In this document: positions 34,141 through 45,919 of the stretch, piece by piece
How positions within the stretch are numbered: position 1 is the first letter of the stretch
How the letters are laid out: each line of letters begins with the position of its first letter
Source of the DNA: Callorhinus ursinus
Taxonomy: Eukaryota; Chordata; Mammalia; Carnivora; Otariidae
NCBI RefSeq assembly: GCF_003265705.1
Contig: NW_020313285.1
Coordinates: 14,682,606 to 14,746,605, forward strand
DNA: 64,000 bases
Direction: 5' to 3'
Notes under the pieces: model-generated
Told to the model about the DNA's origin: nothing
Seen by the model: only the letters and a program-made list of their open reading frames with translations
The model's database searches: none
Made by a program: the position numbers and the translations under genes

Positions 34141-37009
34141 ATGAGTATCTTGAATATTCAAAGAATTTCACTAATATTGGGCAGAAAGTTCAGTGTATTC
34201 CTACTATCATCATATGAAAAAGGAGAGCAAAGACACCTCCAGGATTCCTAAAATTTAAGATGTTGAAAACAAGGTTGAACTAGAATTTCAATTGTGTGAC
34301 TTCTCTTTGTCATTGATAATTTCTTAGGTGTTTGCCACACTTCTAATGAGTTGAGTTTACCAATAATTCAGGAACTCTTAAGAGTTCTAGGATTGAATAT
34401 TCAGCATCCCTATCTAACAAAGTGTCTGTCACACCATAAACTAAATAAATGAGTAATTTTATCATTCATTTATTCACTCGAAGCAGTACAAGCCTGTAAT
34501 ACAAATAGTCCAGTAAATAAATCTCTCTGATGCGTAAATGGAAAAAAAGTCAAATAGAACATTCTCTACTGTAAAAGAATACATATGTTTTTATTAGAAC
34601 ATATGTTTCAAGAATAAAAAATGTACTTAAAAGTTTGAATGGCCTAGGCAAGATGCTTTCATGGCTAAGTTTGCTTCCTCAATACTCTGAGAATTTGGTA
34701 AAAAAAAAAAAAAAAAATATATATATACATACTATTTTCTGAGAATATGATAAAGAAAATTATTAAAACTTTATCAGTTATTGTGTATTTTCCAGTCATA
34801 AATCATCGTGATTTATTACATAGGAAGGACTAATAGTAATTCATTAGTTTAATTATTTTATATTATATACCATTTTCATGAACTTAAGAAAATTTGTTTA
34901 TCATTTAAATTAAATCTGTGATTAAAGTAATTGGTAAATAGGGTTGGGTAAGATGCATTAATGATCTACAAGATTTCTTGACTCAGGATTCTAGTAGCAT
35001 CACAAAAGGAATACTGTAACCTAACTGGCCTCAATAATAACACGTGTGACTAATGATAGATCTCATTTGTTTCAGTAGTTCCACCAGTAATGCTTATTCA
35101 CCGCATTGAAATGCAACTACTCAAATATATATCAGTGTCATTCTTTAATCAAGTAATAAAATGAATGTCAAAGAAAAAGCTTCCAGTAGTTTTGCAATCA
35201 TTGGTCTCTTTGAAAATTAAGATGTTAAAATTCCAAAAATATTGCTGTAATACAATCTAGTGCTTGATTAAATGGGTGATAACGTGTGCTGGAAGGGAGA
35301 AGTCATTGTCTATCAGCACACTGTACTGTATTCATATCACACCTTAAATATCATGGTATGGCTGTAGGTCATTATGAGAGGGAAAGATTGTCCAAGTTCT
35401 GTTCAGTCTACACTCTCCTTTTCTGAAAACACTCCCACCTTCAAATAATAGGTGAATTCCTGCTGTCAAGCTAATTGACCAAATCAGTAAATATCAATCC
35501 ATAGTCTAGGCTAAGATAATTATATGCTTCCTCTGGGAATTTGGTATTAGGACACAAAGACCAGATCATTTGTTGGTCAGTTCAACAAGAAAGGGATGTA
35601 AAACTAAGTCTGAGTCAACCATGCTGGTCTGAGAGGACTTTTGGTTGGAGCACGAAGACCAGAGAAATCAGCTCTTCAGAGATTGGAGATTGAATCCAAT
35701 CCGTTGAAAGAAACAGAGGTGTAAGAAATCCCAAGAGTGAGAAGAAGACACACAGCATAAACGCCACTATTCCTGGTGGCTTTTATTCCGTATTAAAATC
35801 TGCTGAGGAACATGTTGGCCCTTCCCTTGGAATCCTTCATATATCCATGTAACTTTATAAAAATTCTTCCCTTTTTATGTTTTGTTCTGTTCTTTGCTAC
35901 TAAATAATTACTACCTAAATAGAGAAAAATGGATTAATTCATTTATGAAACAATGGAAAGTGTATAAATCGGAGGGCAAGAAGAGCAGATAGAGTGTGGT
36001 AACTGTACTTTGATGGCTAAAAGGCTTTCACAGGTTGCTTCAGATTTGAAAAAATAAATAAATTTGAATCAGGAGATGGAAGTTCCAGTTAGAGAAATAA
36101 ATTCAGGCTACCAGTCTTATCCTAATCTGAGTCTTGAGGTAACTAGGATAAAGAAGGTTGAATGGCCACTTCAGCAGAAACTCGTAAAGTTCAATTAAGC
36201 CAAGGAAGGGTATGAAACATTTGATGAACTAAATAAAAATGGCAAAAAAGTAAATCTTGGGAAGGTGGGAAGCAATGCTAGAGGAAGACAATGTGCTCTG
36301 TCCTTCATAAAGTAAGAGATGTTGGGTTTTTCCCACTATCATATATTTTTAGTATTGAACTACATGAGTATTGTCTAGTTGACTCCATTTTGTTCGTTAA
36401 TGCTAAATTGAATTCTCTATAAGAATTTCTTTAAAAAAATGTACATCTCTATCAAAATGCTGTGCAATATGTTCCTAGCATTTCACAAATGCAAAAAGAG
36501 TTAGAATGGTTGTAGAATTTTGCACCCTAGGTGGTATTTGTAACTGTGTGAAAAAGCATGACTATTTTAGGTATAACAAAATTTGCCTTTGACCTTTTGA
36601 ATATTTTACCACATCCTTGTCCTTTTCAAAGGACATGTTTAATTCCAAGTTTGCCGAGTTTGAGGCATATTCTTATATATTCAACCCATTCTTGTTATGG
36701 CAAACTTAAACATTGTGTGTTCTGAACTGCAAGGCATTGTAGTAACCAACTAAGACAATACTACCATGGCATTTTTCCAAATTTAGGCCATCTCCCAAAA
36801 CAGTTTTAGGAAAACAAGCAGTTCAATGTGGATGGTATTTCCTTTTCTAGATTTTTCCTTTAAAACAAAGCTAATTTGTTAGGGAGAATAAGTTCAAGTA
36901 TATGGAAAAATATTTTAAATTAGACACAATTACATTTCAGTTTTGTTAATAGAACAGATTGATTTTTAAAGTCATGTTATAAATGACAGCCACAGTGAAT
37001 TTTTGTCAT
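34141..37009. other. no gene seen; A-run and TA-rich stretch at 34700-34728
   Basis: AT-rich DNA. 35640-35880 might be an old LTR fragment, but I cannot support this. No coding region recognised. Confidence 0.45.
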
Positions 37010-37215
37010 AGATAGCCTGGCAGCCTAATGCAGTGATTAGGAGGACATACCAGGACACACTGCTCCAGGTTAGGATTTCAGCTTCATTTCTTACCTGGTG
37101 TTAGAGACATCTCTATCTCCAGTTTTCTTCTCTGTTAAAGTGTGGTAATATTACCAACTTTATGGATCTCTTATGAGGTTTAAATGAATTACTTTCAATA
37201 GAACATTTGAAACAG
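37010..37215 (+). mobile_element. MIR SINE
   Basis: The tRNA-like head region (GCCTGGCAGCCTAATGCAGTG), the core and TTTTCTTCTCTGTTAAAGTGTGG ... ATTACTTTCAATAGAACA fit a MIR in forward orientation. Confidence 0.65.
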
Positions 37216-37248
37216 CACTGGGAACCTCTTAAGAGTCATAACAGTATT

Positions 37249-37250
37249 AC

Positions 37251-37297
<47 letters not shown>

Positions 37298-37310
37298 GCA
37301 TATATACATA
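37249..37310. repeat. (TA)n simple repeat
   Basis: Alternating TA with a few G and C interruptions; nearly self-complementary. Confidence 0.95.
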
Positions 37311-37363
37311 AGTGTAGGTGTTAGCTATTAACATAGAAAGTGTTTTAAAACTTTAGGAATTAA

Positions 37364-37570
37364 GGGGCACCTGGGTGGCTCAATTGGTAAAGCATCTGCC
37401 TTTGGCTCTTGAGGCTCAGATCATGATTCCTGAGTCCTGGGATCACTCCCCCCGCCCCCACCCCCACTGTGGGCTCTGCGCTCACTGGGGAGTCTGCTTC
37501 TCCCTCTCCCTCTGCCCCTACCCCCACTCGTGCACACACTCTCTCAAATAAATAGAATCTTTAAAAAAAT
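37364..37570 (+). mobile_element. tRNA-derived carnivoran SINE with a C-rich body
   Basis: The head ggggcacctgggtggctcaa is intact. The middle contains an unusual C-run (CCCCCCGCCCCCACCCCCAC). The exact duplication AAAACTTTAGGAATTAA lies at 37347-37363 and 37571-37587. Confidence 0.95.
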
Positions 37571-37624
37571 AAAACTTTAGGAATTAAAAGTATATAATGC
37601 TGTATAAATCTAAGGAAGTATAAA

Positions 37625-37870
37625 TATAAGAAAGAAAGGCAACTAACTTTTGAGTGCTTAGCTTGTATAAAGCACGCATGTTAGATTGTTTAATCTTCAG
37701 AGCCGTCTTCTGTGGTATGATGATCTCACTTAATAAATTAGAAAACTGTGGGTAAATGTTTAACTATTTTTCTCAAGGTCTCATGGTGGTAAGTGCCCTA
37801 GATAGAATTCAAATTACAATCTAAAAAATACCAAAATATATACTCTTTGCACTTCGCCACATTAACAAAC
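37625..37870 (-). mobile_element. MIR SINE, antisense
   Basis: The CTTCAGAGCCGTCTTCTGTGGTATGATGATCTCACTTAATAAATTAGAAAAC order is the reverse of the MIR core and 3' part. Confidence 0.55.
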
Positions 37871-38075
37871 CTTGGTTGTATAAAATGGAACATTTTAAAA
37901 TGGGATTTATTGAACACCAATTAGGTAAACTATCTCAGGGTTTATTGTTCAGCTTCTATTCCATTCCTGTATTTTTTACAGTACTGGAGGTACTCACAGG
38001 GAGGAAATATTTCTTTCCTATTCTCCAGTAAACCTACAAACAAAGCCACATTGTTCATTTTCCCTCAGATCTATT

Positions 38076-38532
38076 CAGTAGTCCCCACCACAACTTTAGC
38101 CAGGGTTTTGCTTCCTGTACTTTGGAGTTACCTGCAGTCAACCGTGGTCCGGAAGCAGATAATTCTCCTTCTCGCATATACTCAGAAGGTCCATAGTAGC
38201 TTAACACTGCGTCACAATGCCTACGTCATTCACCTCACTTCATCTGATCATGTAACCATTTTATCATCTCACATCATCACAAGAAGGGGGAGTACAGTAC
38301 AATAAGATATTTTGAGAGAGAGACCACATTCACATAACTTTTATTATAGTATATTGTTATAGTTCTATTTTATTATTATTAATCTCTTACTGTGCCTAAA
38401 TTATAAATTTTATCATAGGTATGTGTGTATAGGAGAAAACAGTATATTTAGGGTTTAGTACTATCAGTAGTTTCAGGCATCCCCTGGGGGTCTTGGAATG
38501 AACCCCCCTCCAAGAATAAGGAGGGACTACTG
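38076..38532. mobile_element. Tigger/MER2-like mariner-superfamily transposon remnant
   Basis: The ends CAGTAGTCCCC (38076-38086) and GGGACTACTG (38523-38532) form a terminal inverted repeat. The right flank is TA; the left flank is now TT. The interior carries AATCTCTTACTGTGCCTAAATTATAAATTTTATCATAGG and the GTTTCAGGCATCCCCTGGGGGTCTTGGAA block of this family. Non-autonomous, with no transposase left. Confidence 0.82.
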
Positions 38533-38669
38533 TAGTCCAACCAGGTCATGGATAGAAATACTGGAAAATCCTTGCATTCCTGCCTCAGTGTCACCTACAG
38601 TGTAAAATAGAAATGCCAATAGAGAGTACTAGTATTTATTAGAAATACAAGTATTTCATTTCATTTCAC

Positions 38670-38990
38670 CACGACATAGTGACTTCCTCCACCCTGTGAT
38701 TCTGGGTGTGGTCATGTGGCTGGTTGTGATCAACATTAGCAAACATGATTCAGGCAGAGGAATGAAAAATGCCTGTAAGTTGGCGCTTCACTTCTGTGGC
38801 TGCTGGGAACATCTCTTCTACCATGTCTATAAGACTGGACTTGTCTCCTGGGGGTTGAGAGATCACAGGAGGGGAGATCATCTCAGCCACCCCAACTGGG
38901 GTCTCACAGACAGCAACATGCCAACCAGGAGACAAGGCCGTTCTAGACCAAACCCGTCCAGACTAGAGGAAATGTCAACTTAACCCCTTA
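38670..38990 (+). repeat. ancient repeat, LTR/MER-like, tentative
   Basis: The run ATTCAGGCAGAGGAATGAAAAATGCCTGTAAGTTGG ... CTTCTGTGGCTGCTGGGAACATC resembles an old mammalian dispersed repeat. Open frames on both strands (95 and 61 codons) fall inside it and are not supported as genes. Confidence 0.4.
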
Positions 38991-39274
38991 ACTTAATGGT
39001 ATTCAAAAAGAAAGACTATTTGGTGATGGAGGGGATTGGGTGAAGGAGCGGCAACTCACCACTGCAGAGTGCTGCTGATAGATGTGCTGGGTCCTCAACA
39101 GAGACTAAGGCCCTGCCATTCAAGGCAAATGCTCCAGGAACATGTAGAAGTGGTCACCCAGGACAAATTTTAGACCCTTCCCAGATGCTGGGAGGAAATG
39201 GTCACGAGGATGTGCAATGGAACAGCACATCTGGGTGGCTGAGGCCTTGGACCTTGGCAGACGTTAGAATGCAG

Positions 39275-39760
39275 CCCTAGCGTTCCTCACCGGAAGCGGG
39301 GTTCGCTACCCTGGGCCCTGAGTGCTCTGGGAAAGCTACAGGTTTTGCCCCAGCGCAAGCGCACTTTACTCTCCCATGCTGGCTTGGGTCGGTCCCTCGC
39401 ACACACAGCGTCCGGCCGGAGCACAGTCTCCGCACCTGGCCTGATTTCTGGGGCAGCTGGCCAGCCTATGAGTGCGGGAGGAGAGAGGCGCCCACAAGCC
39501 CTGGAGATTTTGTGATAGCTGGTGTGAGCCAAACTCCTTACAGAAAGTCTGAGAGGAGGGATGCTGAACACCTGGCGTCCAGGTGTTTTTCACCCCGGAC
39601 TGCCCTGCCAGTCTCCTCAATCTTCTGAGATCCCGCGAGATGCGGCTTCAGCGGCCCGCCTCACGCCCGATCCCGCCTCACGCCCGATCCCGCCATTCTC
39701 TGAGGCACCGCTAAAGCTCAGCGCCGGCAGGCCCGTCCGCTCCCTGCAAAAGCCAGGAGC
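39275..39760. promoter_or_regulatory. CpG-rich island, candidate promoter
   Basis: I count roughly 33 CpG dinucleotides in under 500 bases of about 60% GC, in a window that is otherwise AT-rich and CpG-poor. That meets the usual CpG-island definition. It includes a 17-bp tandem duplication (39658-39691) and a short hairpin (39567-39587). Overlapping open frames of 84-94 codons on both strands are expected in GC-rich DNA and match nothing I know. It may be the promoter of an unannotated transcript, an orphan island, or a retrocopied GC-rich exon. Confidence 0.7.
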
Positions 39761-40931
39761 GATTATTTTCCTACTAATTCATTCCTTCGTTCACTTTATT
39801 CATTCATCCTATTCAAATTCCTTATCATAGATTATAAATTTTTGGTTGACCCGGTTCCTGTTCTCCTCAGCAACGTCATCTCTCTCCTGTCCCTCTGTGT
39901 CGGACCCAGGTCCTTGGAAGCGCTGTTTGCTGTGCGTGGACTACACTCAGGGCCTTCTCTGCTTGGCCAGCTCCCGGAAGCTGCTTTACCCTGGAGCTGA
40001 TGATGCGGAAGGTGCAAGGTCCCACACACGCACCGGCTTCCTTCACGGAGTTGTGTGTGCATAAGCTTGGGTTCATATTTTTGTCTTTTTCCTGAAAAAC
40101 TAAAGCACATATTTAATGAAAAAAAAGGAATACATTTTTGTTATTCAAGGTTGTTGATCTTCTCTATATGAACATTTACCATCCACCAAGGGCACCAAAA
40201 CGGTAGCATTGGTATCTGTATTGATAATATGGAAACCAGAGAACACGAATCTGCTTAAGAAGCTTCCTCGTTTTAAAACTTCTTATTTTAGGACTGTGAC
40301 CAAAGACGATGATTTAACACATGTAGCTGCAAATGTCAGTTTGCATATCACTTTAATAACATGACTTTTCTTTTTGATTAAATAACTGTTCTTCATCAAT
40401 ACTACTTTTGCTCCTTATGACTTCGTATTTTCTTGTGTATGTACCTAGCGTGACCTGATGGCTGTTAATGCATTAACAAAAAGGCAGTTGCTCAGTGATA
40501 TCACTTTCATGTCAATACCATCAGTTCCTTGAAATAGAAACCATAGTTAATTTTAACTATGATTTTAACTATGATTCCATTTTTTCCCTCCAATTTATCG
40601 AAGAAAGAAAGCTTTCACAACTTAATTCTGTCAAAAGTGACATTGGAAGAGGTATCAATTGATTCAGTAGTTAAAATGATTTTTTTTGTGCTGCTAATAT
40701 ATAAATACAGATTTTGGTAGTTCAGAGCATCATGGTAAAAAAAGTGTTCTTAACAAGTTAAAGTATTTATGGTGCAGAAATGAACTCATAATTGGTTGAG
40801 GTGCATAATCATCCAAACAAGCTGGAAGGCATTACCAATATACATAGAAAAAAGTTAAAATCTGTAAGTGACATTGCACATAGTAACTGGACTTCAAGTT
40901 CTTTTCTAATGAAGCCATGTTGCATAAAAAC
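39761..40931. other. no gene seen; moderately GC-rich 39840-40070
   Basis: 39849-39869 reads like a pyrimidine-rich 3' splice site (CCCGGTTCCTGTTCTCCTCAG), and the following ~200 bases are GC-richer. No matching strong 5' splice site was found. The remainder is AT-rich and unassigned. Confidence 0.4.
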
Positions 40932-40944
40932 AAATACTTTGTCT

Positions 40945-41218
40945 TGTTTCTCAAATTCCACAAGACAGAGGATCATAGGGGAAGGGAGGGAAAAATGAAA
41001 CAAGACGAAACCAGAGAGGGAGACAAACCGTAAGAGACTCTTAATCTCAGGAAACAAACTGAGGGTTGCTGGAGTAGAGCGAGGTGGAAGGGATGGGGTG
41101 GCTGGGTGATGGACACTGGGGAGAGTATGTGCTATGGTGAGCGCTGTGAATTGTGTAAGACTGATGAATCACAGACCTGTACCCCTGAAACAAATAATAC
41201 ATTATATGTTAATAAAAA
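40945..41218 (+). mobile_element. L1 3'UTR fragment of the module-A-only type
   Basis: It begins TTGTTTCTCAAATTCCACAAG, then GGAGGGAAAAATGAAACAAG and the G-rich module A, and ends ATATGTTAATAAAAAAA with no module B. The near-exact duplication AAATACTTTGTC (40932-40943) and AAATACTTTATC (41219-41230) shows that this 3' end is the true one. Confidence 0.88.
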
Positions 41219-41230
41219 AAATACTTTATC

Positions 41231-41861
41231 ATGATTGTTTTTCTTTGCTACCCATCACCAGAGAGATTTTATTGGTGCTGAGCATTCTCTATTTGGAGAA
41301 CATTTTAATCTAAATGTTTTACAATAGTATAGACCATTGCTGGAAAATAAATTTTTTTAAACCAGTTAAATATCTTTAGTAAAAGTATTCAACAGATGGA
41401 GCACCAAAAAACTTAAGCTTTATCAAATTGAATTTTGAAAACAAAGTTTCCAGAGAGGCATTGAAATTCATCTCTGCAAAAGCAAGGGATGAACTAAAGA
41501 AATGGAATAATGAGAAATTCAAATGACGTATGGGATGAATTTTGAAATTCAATAACTGTGCTTTGGAATATCTCCACTTACAAGAAGAATCTTTGAAGTT
41601 CTATTTGTAGCTTAAATTGATATTCTGTACTGGAATGGGTTGAAATTTAGAAGGCCTATGATAAAAAAAAATAGAAGACCTCTGATTCTTTAGCATCTAA
41701 ATTTAGTGAAACGTAAAAAAACAAATTGGAGGAGGGAATTTTTCTTTCTTTTTTTTACCCACCCCAAGATATATTTTGTGTTCACCAGCCTAACTCTACT
41801 TCAGGTCACAAAGAGTAGATAGCGCAGAGTTAAATAAAATTACCGCCTCTAATTTTTACTT
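41231..41861. other. no gene seen
   Basis: AT-rich, unassigned. Confidence 0.5.
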
Positions 41862-41872
41862 ACCTAAGGCTT

Positions 41873-42085
41873 TTTTTTTTTTTTTAAGATTTTATTTATT
41901 TGGAGAGAGAGCGTGCATGCAAGAGAGAGAGTGAGGGAAGGGGAGGGGAGAGGGAGAGACTCTCAAGCGGACTCTATGCTGAGCATGTAGCCGATGCAGG
42001 GCTTGATCTCACGACCCTGAGATCATGACCTGAGCTGAAATCAAGAGTTGGACGCTTAACTGACTGAACCACTCAGGTGCCCTTG
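41873..42085 (-). mobile_element. tRNA-derived carnivoran SINE
   Basis: Reverse copy with T-run, GA-rich segment and head complement ccactcaggtgccc. The duplication ACCTAAGGCTT lies at 41862-41872 and 42086-42096. Confidence 0.94.
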
Positions 42086-42096
42086 ACCTAAGGCTT

Positions 42097-43650
42097 AACT
42101 TCATGAAATGAATTTATCTGGAAATAAAAATATTTGAAAAATTATATGAAATTATTTTAGTGCCTCCTTTCAGTCTCAAAATTCCTGATGTAAATGATAA
42201 ATTATATGGTCACTCCAGATATAAGTTACTAGAAGATTGCCTCGGTGACCCCCTAAGGTGATATGAGTGTGTCTTGGAGGCATTGACCTAAGACACTGGA
42301 AATAGAAAAGTGAATAAAAACTCTGTCTTTCTTCCAGTAACTCACAGTCCAATGGAACAAAAAATACTCTTAACTTAGTGTTATTGGTTCCATGTTGGAG
42401 ACATACACAAGGCAGTAATAGGCTAGAATGGCTGGTGTGGGTAGTGGAAATATATTGGCAACTTGATTATACAGTGGAATGTAGTGCTTTTAGAAAGTTG
42501 ATCATCCTGCAGTATATTTTTGAAAGAAGGTGTTCTTTGGTGTCAGAGAAAAATTGCCCTGGATATTGGTGCGGGAGGAGATAGATCAATGTGATTAGAT
42601 CATCTGGGTTTGCTAATTGGCATTTATGAGGTTAGGCTCCTACCACCCCCCCCCCGCCCTCATTGAGACTGGCAGGTAAGGAGCTCAGCCTATATCTTGA
42701 TGATTGTGTTTCAAAGCAATAGCTCTCAGGACCTTGAGAAAGACTTCCTGGGTTGTAAAAGTGGCAAGAAGCTGAGAGAAGATTTACATTTCAGAGAGAC
42801 AGACTAAGAATTTATAATTCCAAGTTTTGAAAAGTACATGGTCCTAGCAAAAGGAAATCAGGGTCTTAGTGAGGAAGAAACTTATCTGAAGTTTAGTCAA
42901 ACAGCAGAATGTTAAGGCTGTCTTAGAGAGTGGACCTGAGTATCACTGTATATCTGATTCTCAGAGGAACACAAGGAAAACTCACTTTTCTGGATTCATT
43001 CCTTAAGTGCTTTTCCTAGCTGGGGAAGTTTATTCTTGTCTGCAGGATAGATCCTGATGAGGTTTTTTGTTTTTTTTTTTTTTTGACCATTTAAAGCCTG
43101 GTCACAGGACTTTAAGATTAAGTATGAATAAATAAGTATTTCTCATGCTTTTATAGTCATCTTGGGAATAGGTTCTGTCCTTGGACAGATGGTTTCCGGG
43201 TTCCTCTGCTAGGGAAGATCTTGCCATTTCACACATTAAAGTCAATGAAAGTGTACTTTTCTACAAATAGGATGACAATGAGAGGATCTAACATCTGGTT
43301 TACAAGAGATGGTGGCATACAGTAGCTCCAAACTAAATTTAATCTACCCTCTAAATCTTAGCTATGTTCCAGAGGAAGCATGACTAAAACCATTGCCTTA
43401 GATTGTTCCCAAAGTTTGGATGTCCAGTAAAGATGCCAAAAATGTTTTAGTATTTATCTTTGATGTTTGAAAGCCAACCACATTTACTAATGGTATTTTA
43501 ACATCTTTACCAATTGCCTTCAGGATGTTAAAAATGTAACCTTTTAACAATTATCTTTCTTTAGAAGGTATTTTGTGCTGATTTAACTATTGAATAAGGA
43601 GTAAAATAGGTAAGAATAACATGAGATGATGTAGCATTTCAGTCATACTC
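42097..43650. other. no gene seen; holds the source of a copied 23-bp segment
   Basis: Unassigned DNA with a C-run at 42644-42654. Bases 43411-43433 are repeated exactly inside the L1 at 44936-45497. Confidence 0.5.
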
Positions 43651-43654
43651 CTTG

Positions 43655-43825
43655 CTTTTCTTGTTATGTGATTTTGCTCAAATTCCTGAACTTCTGTGAG
43701 TTTCACTTTCTCCCTGATAAAATTGAAATATTGGCATTTCCCCTGCAGGGTTGTTAGGATGATTGGGGATTAGGTATGTTAAGTTTTTGAAACATAGTAA
43801 GTGCCCAATAATCAGTTATTATTGA
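43655..43825 (+). mobile_element. MIR SINE
   Basis: TGATTTTGCTCAAATTCCTGAAC...GTTTCACTTTCTCCCTGATAAAATTG...GGTTGTTAGGATGATT...AGTGCCCAATAA follows the MIR consensus order in forward orientation. Confidence 0.75.
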
Positions 43826-44299
43826 TATGAAAGCTTCAGGTACAGTGTGGTTATCAGAAGGGAGTGCTGTTTCATATCTGCAAGGTAATTATGAATACAC
43901 TCAGATCTCTGAGCTCAGATGTAGTCAATGAATTTCTGTATTCTTTTCCTCTTGCTTAATAGAAAAAAAGTATTGGAAGATGCTAATACCAAGCGTTACA
44001 CTAATACTCATTTGTGAGTGGTGGGATCAGATCCCTGGCCCCTGAACTCCAAATCCAGAACCTTTTCAAGGGTATCCAAGAGATGACGTTTGTCTCTCGA
44101 TTCAGAATTAAGTGGCACTAATCCTTGGCTAAAGTTTGGTAGGCAGTGTCATAGCTTGACTAGCCACCAGTGAGAATATTAGGGTACTCTAGAAGATTGA
44201 TTCATTCATTCATGTGTGCTTGCATTCATTTATTCAAAAATTATGTATTGAGTGCCTGCTATCTAAACAACACTGTGGCAGGTTTTGGGAATAGACAAT

Positions 44300-44535
44300 A
44301 GCTCACTCTTACTAAGTCCTGCTGGTACCAGGATATGGTTTACGTACTTTATTTTTTACCCATTTACTTCTCAGTACTTCTCATGAGATATATATTATTA
44401 CTGTCCCCATTTATAGTTAAGAAAATTGAGACAGAGAGAAATTAACTCACTCCTGGTTATGTCAGCTAGCAAAGCCAGAATCCATGCGATCTGGCTCTAA
44501 AGAACCTGTGCTTTTGAGCACCACTCTGTACCGTT
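44300..44535 (-). mobile_element. MIR SINE, antisense
   Basis: ATTACTGTCCCCATTTATAGTTAAGAAAATTGAGACAGAGAGAAATTAACTC and the later CCAGAATCCATGCGATCTGGCTC are the reverse complement of the MIR core and 5' part. Confidence 0.75.
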
Positions 44536-44935
44536 TCTTCTCAATAGTAAGCAAAATAGACACGGTACTTGGCTTTCACTAGTGGTGGTGAAGGAAATTA
44601 ATCAAATAATCACAGTGAATATATGATTGTGAAAGAACATGGGGCACGTCCAACAGTAGGAACATTATGTAGAGAGATCCTGACCTATGAAGGAACATAA
44701 AGAGTATGAGAAGTCGGATGAAGGCCAGAGTGGCTGGGACACGGAGAAGTAGGGGAGAAATGGTCTTTAAGTACTGCCAGAGAGGTAAGGCACTTTGGCG
44801 TCGGGCAGAGGCAGACCTGTATACCAGTTCTGGCCTTCCCACTATTTGGCTATGTACTTTGCGTTAGGGACTTAACCTCTCTGAGCCTGTTTCTTTATTC
44901 AAGAGATAGAGATAATCATAGAATCTGCCTCACAA

Positions 44936-45497
44936 TGGAACTGGAGGGTGTTATGCTGAGTGAAATAAGTCAATCAGAGAAAGACATGTATCATATGACC
45001 TCACTGATACGAGGAATTCTTAATCTCAGGAAACAAACTGAGGGTTGCTGGAGTGGTGGGGGTGGGAGGGATGGGGTGGCTGGGTGATAGACATTGGGGA
45101 AGGTATGTGCTATGGTGAGCGCTGTGAATTGTGCAAGACTGTTGAATCACAGATCTGTACTTCTGAAACAAATAATGCAAAGTTTGGATGTCCAGTAAAG
45201 ACATCCATTCTTTTTAAGAAAAAAAGAAAAAGAAGAAGATAGCAGGAGGGGAAGAATGAAGGGGAGTAAGTCAGAGGGGGAGATGAACCATGAGAGACGA
45301 TGGACTCTGAAAAACAAACTGAGGGTTCTAGAGGGGAGGAGGGTAGGGGGATGGGTTAGCCTGGTGATGGGTATTCAAGAGGGCACGTTCTGCATGGAGC
45401 ACTGGGTGTTATGCACAAACAATGAATCATGGAACACTACATCAAGAACTAATGATGTAATGTATGGTGATTAACATAACAATAAAAAATTAAAAAA
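44936..45497 (+). mobile_element. 5'-truncated young L1 with an internal foreign segment
   Basis: It starts in the last codons of ORF2 (GGAACTGGAGGGTGTTATGCTG), carries both 3'UTR modules and ends with an A-rich tail. The exact 16-bp duplication AGAATCTGCCTCACAA lies at 44920-44935 and 45498-45513. At 45181-45213 about 33 bases replace the CATATG that other copies have there. The G-quadruplex candidate of module B lies at 45333-45365. Confidence 0.95.
45181..45213 (+). other. templated insertion inside the L1 3'UTR
   Basis: Other copies (5171-5215, 54738-54756) read AATAATGCAA-CATATG-TTAAGAAAAA. Here CATATG is replaced by about 33 bases. Positions 45179-45201 match 43411-43433 exactly (23 bases, same orientation), 1768 bases upstream. 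The last ~12 bases have no source I can find. Confidence 0.85.
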
Positions 45498-45699
45498 AGA
45501 ATCTGCCTCACAAAGTTGCTAAAAGCAACAAATGAAATATTTCACGTGTAGCACTAAGCATAATGCCTGGCACATATGATACCTAAATAAAGTTTAGTTA
45601 TCATAATTGTCTTAAATACTAAAAATACTTACAATTTTAATTCCTCACAGTGAATCTAATTCTTTTCCTTAGCCTGACTTGATGTTCTGTAGTTTATAC

Positions 45700-45906
45700 C
45701 CTTTATTTACTTATTTATTTATTTTTTTTGCGAGAGGGAGACCATGCGGGTGGGGGGAGGGGCAGAGGAAGAGGGAGAGAGAATCTTACTCAGGCTCCAT
45801 GCTCAGCATGGATCCTGACGCAAGGCTCAATCTCACCACCCTGAGATCATGACCTGAGCCGAAATCAGGAGTCAGAGGCTTAACGGACTGAGCCACCCAG
45901 GTGCCC
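45700..45906 (-). mobile_element. tRNA-derived carnivoran SINE
   Basis: Reverse copy, complete. The duplication CTGTAGTTTATAC lies at 45687-45699 and 45907-45919. Confidence 0.95.
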
Positions 45907-45919
45907 CTGTAGTTTATAC

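Larger units (their letters stand above)
44790..45600 (+). mobile_element. MIR SINE split by a young L1
   Basis: The left part (44790-44935) holds the CAGTTCTGGCC ... GACTTAACCTCTCTGAGCCTGTTTC segment. The right part (45514-45600) holds AAGCATAATGCCTGGCACATATGATACCTAAATAAAG. The two halves join into one MIR once the L1 and one duplication copy are removed. Confidence 0.7.

Noticed and set aside
38051..38305. Plus-strand open frame of 84 codons
   Set aside because: It lies across the left end of the Tigger-like transposon.
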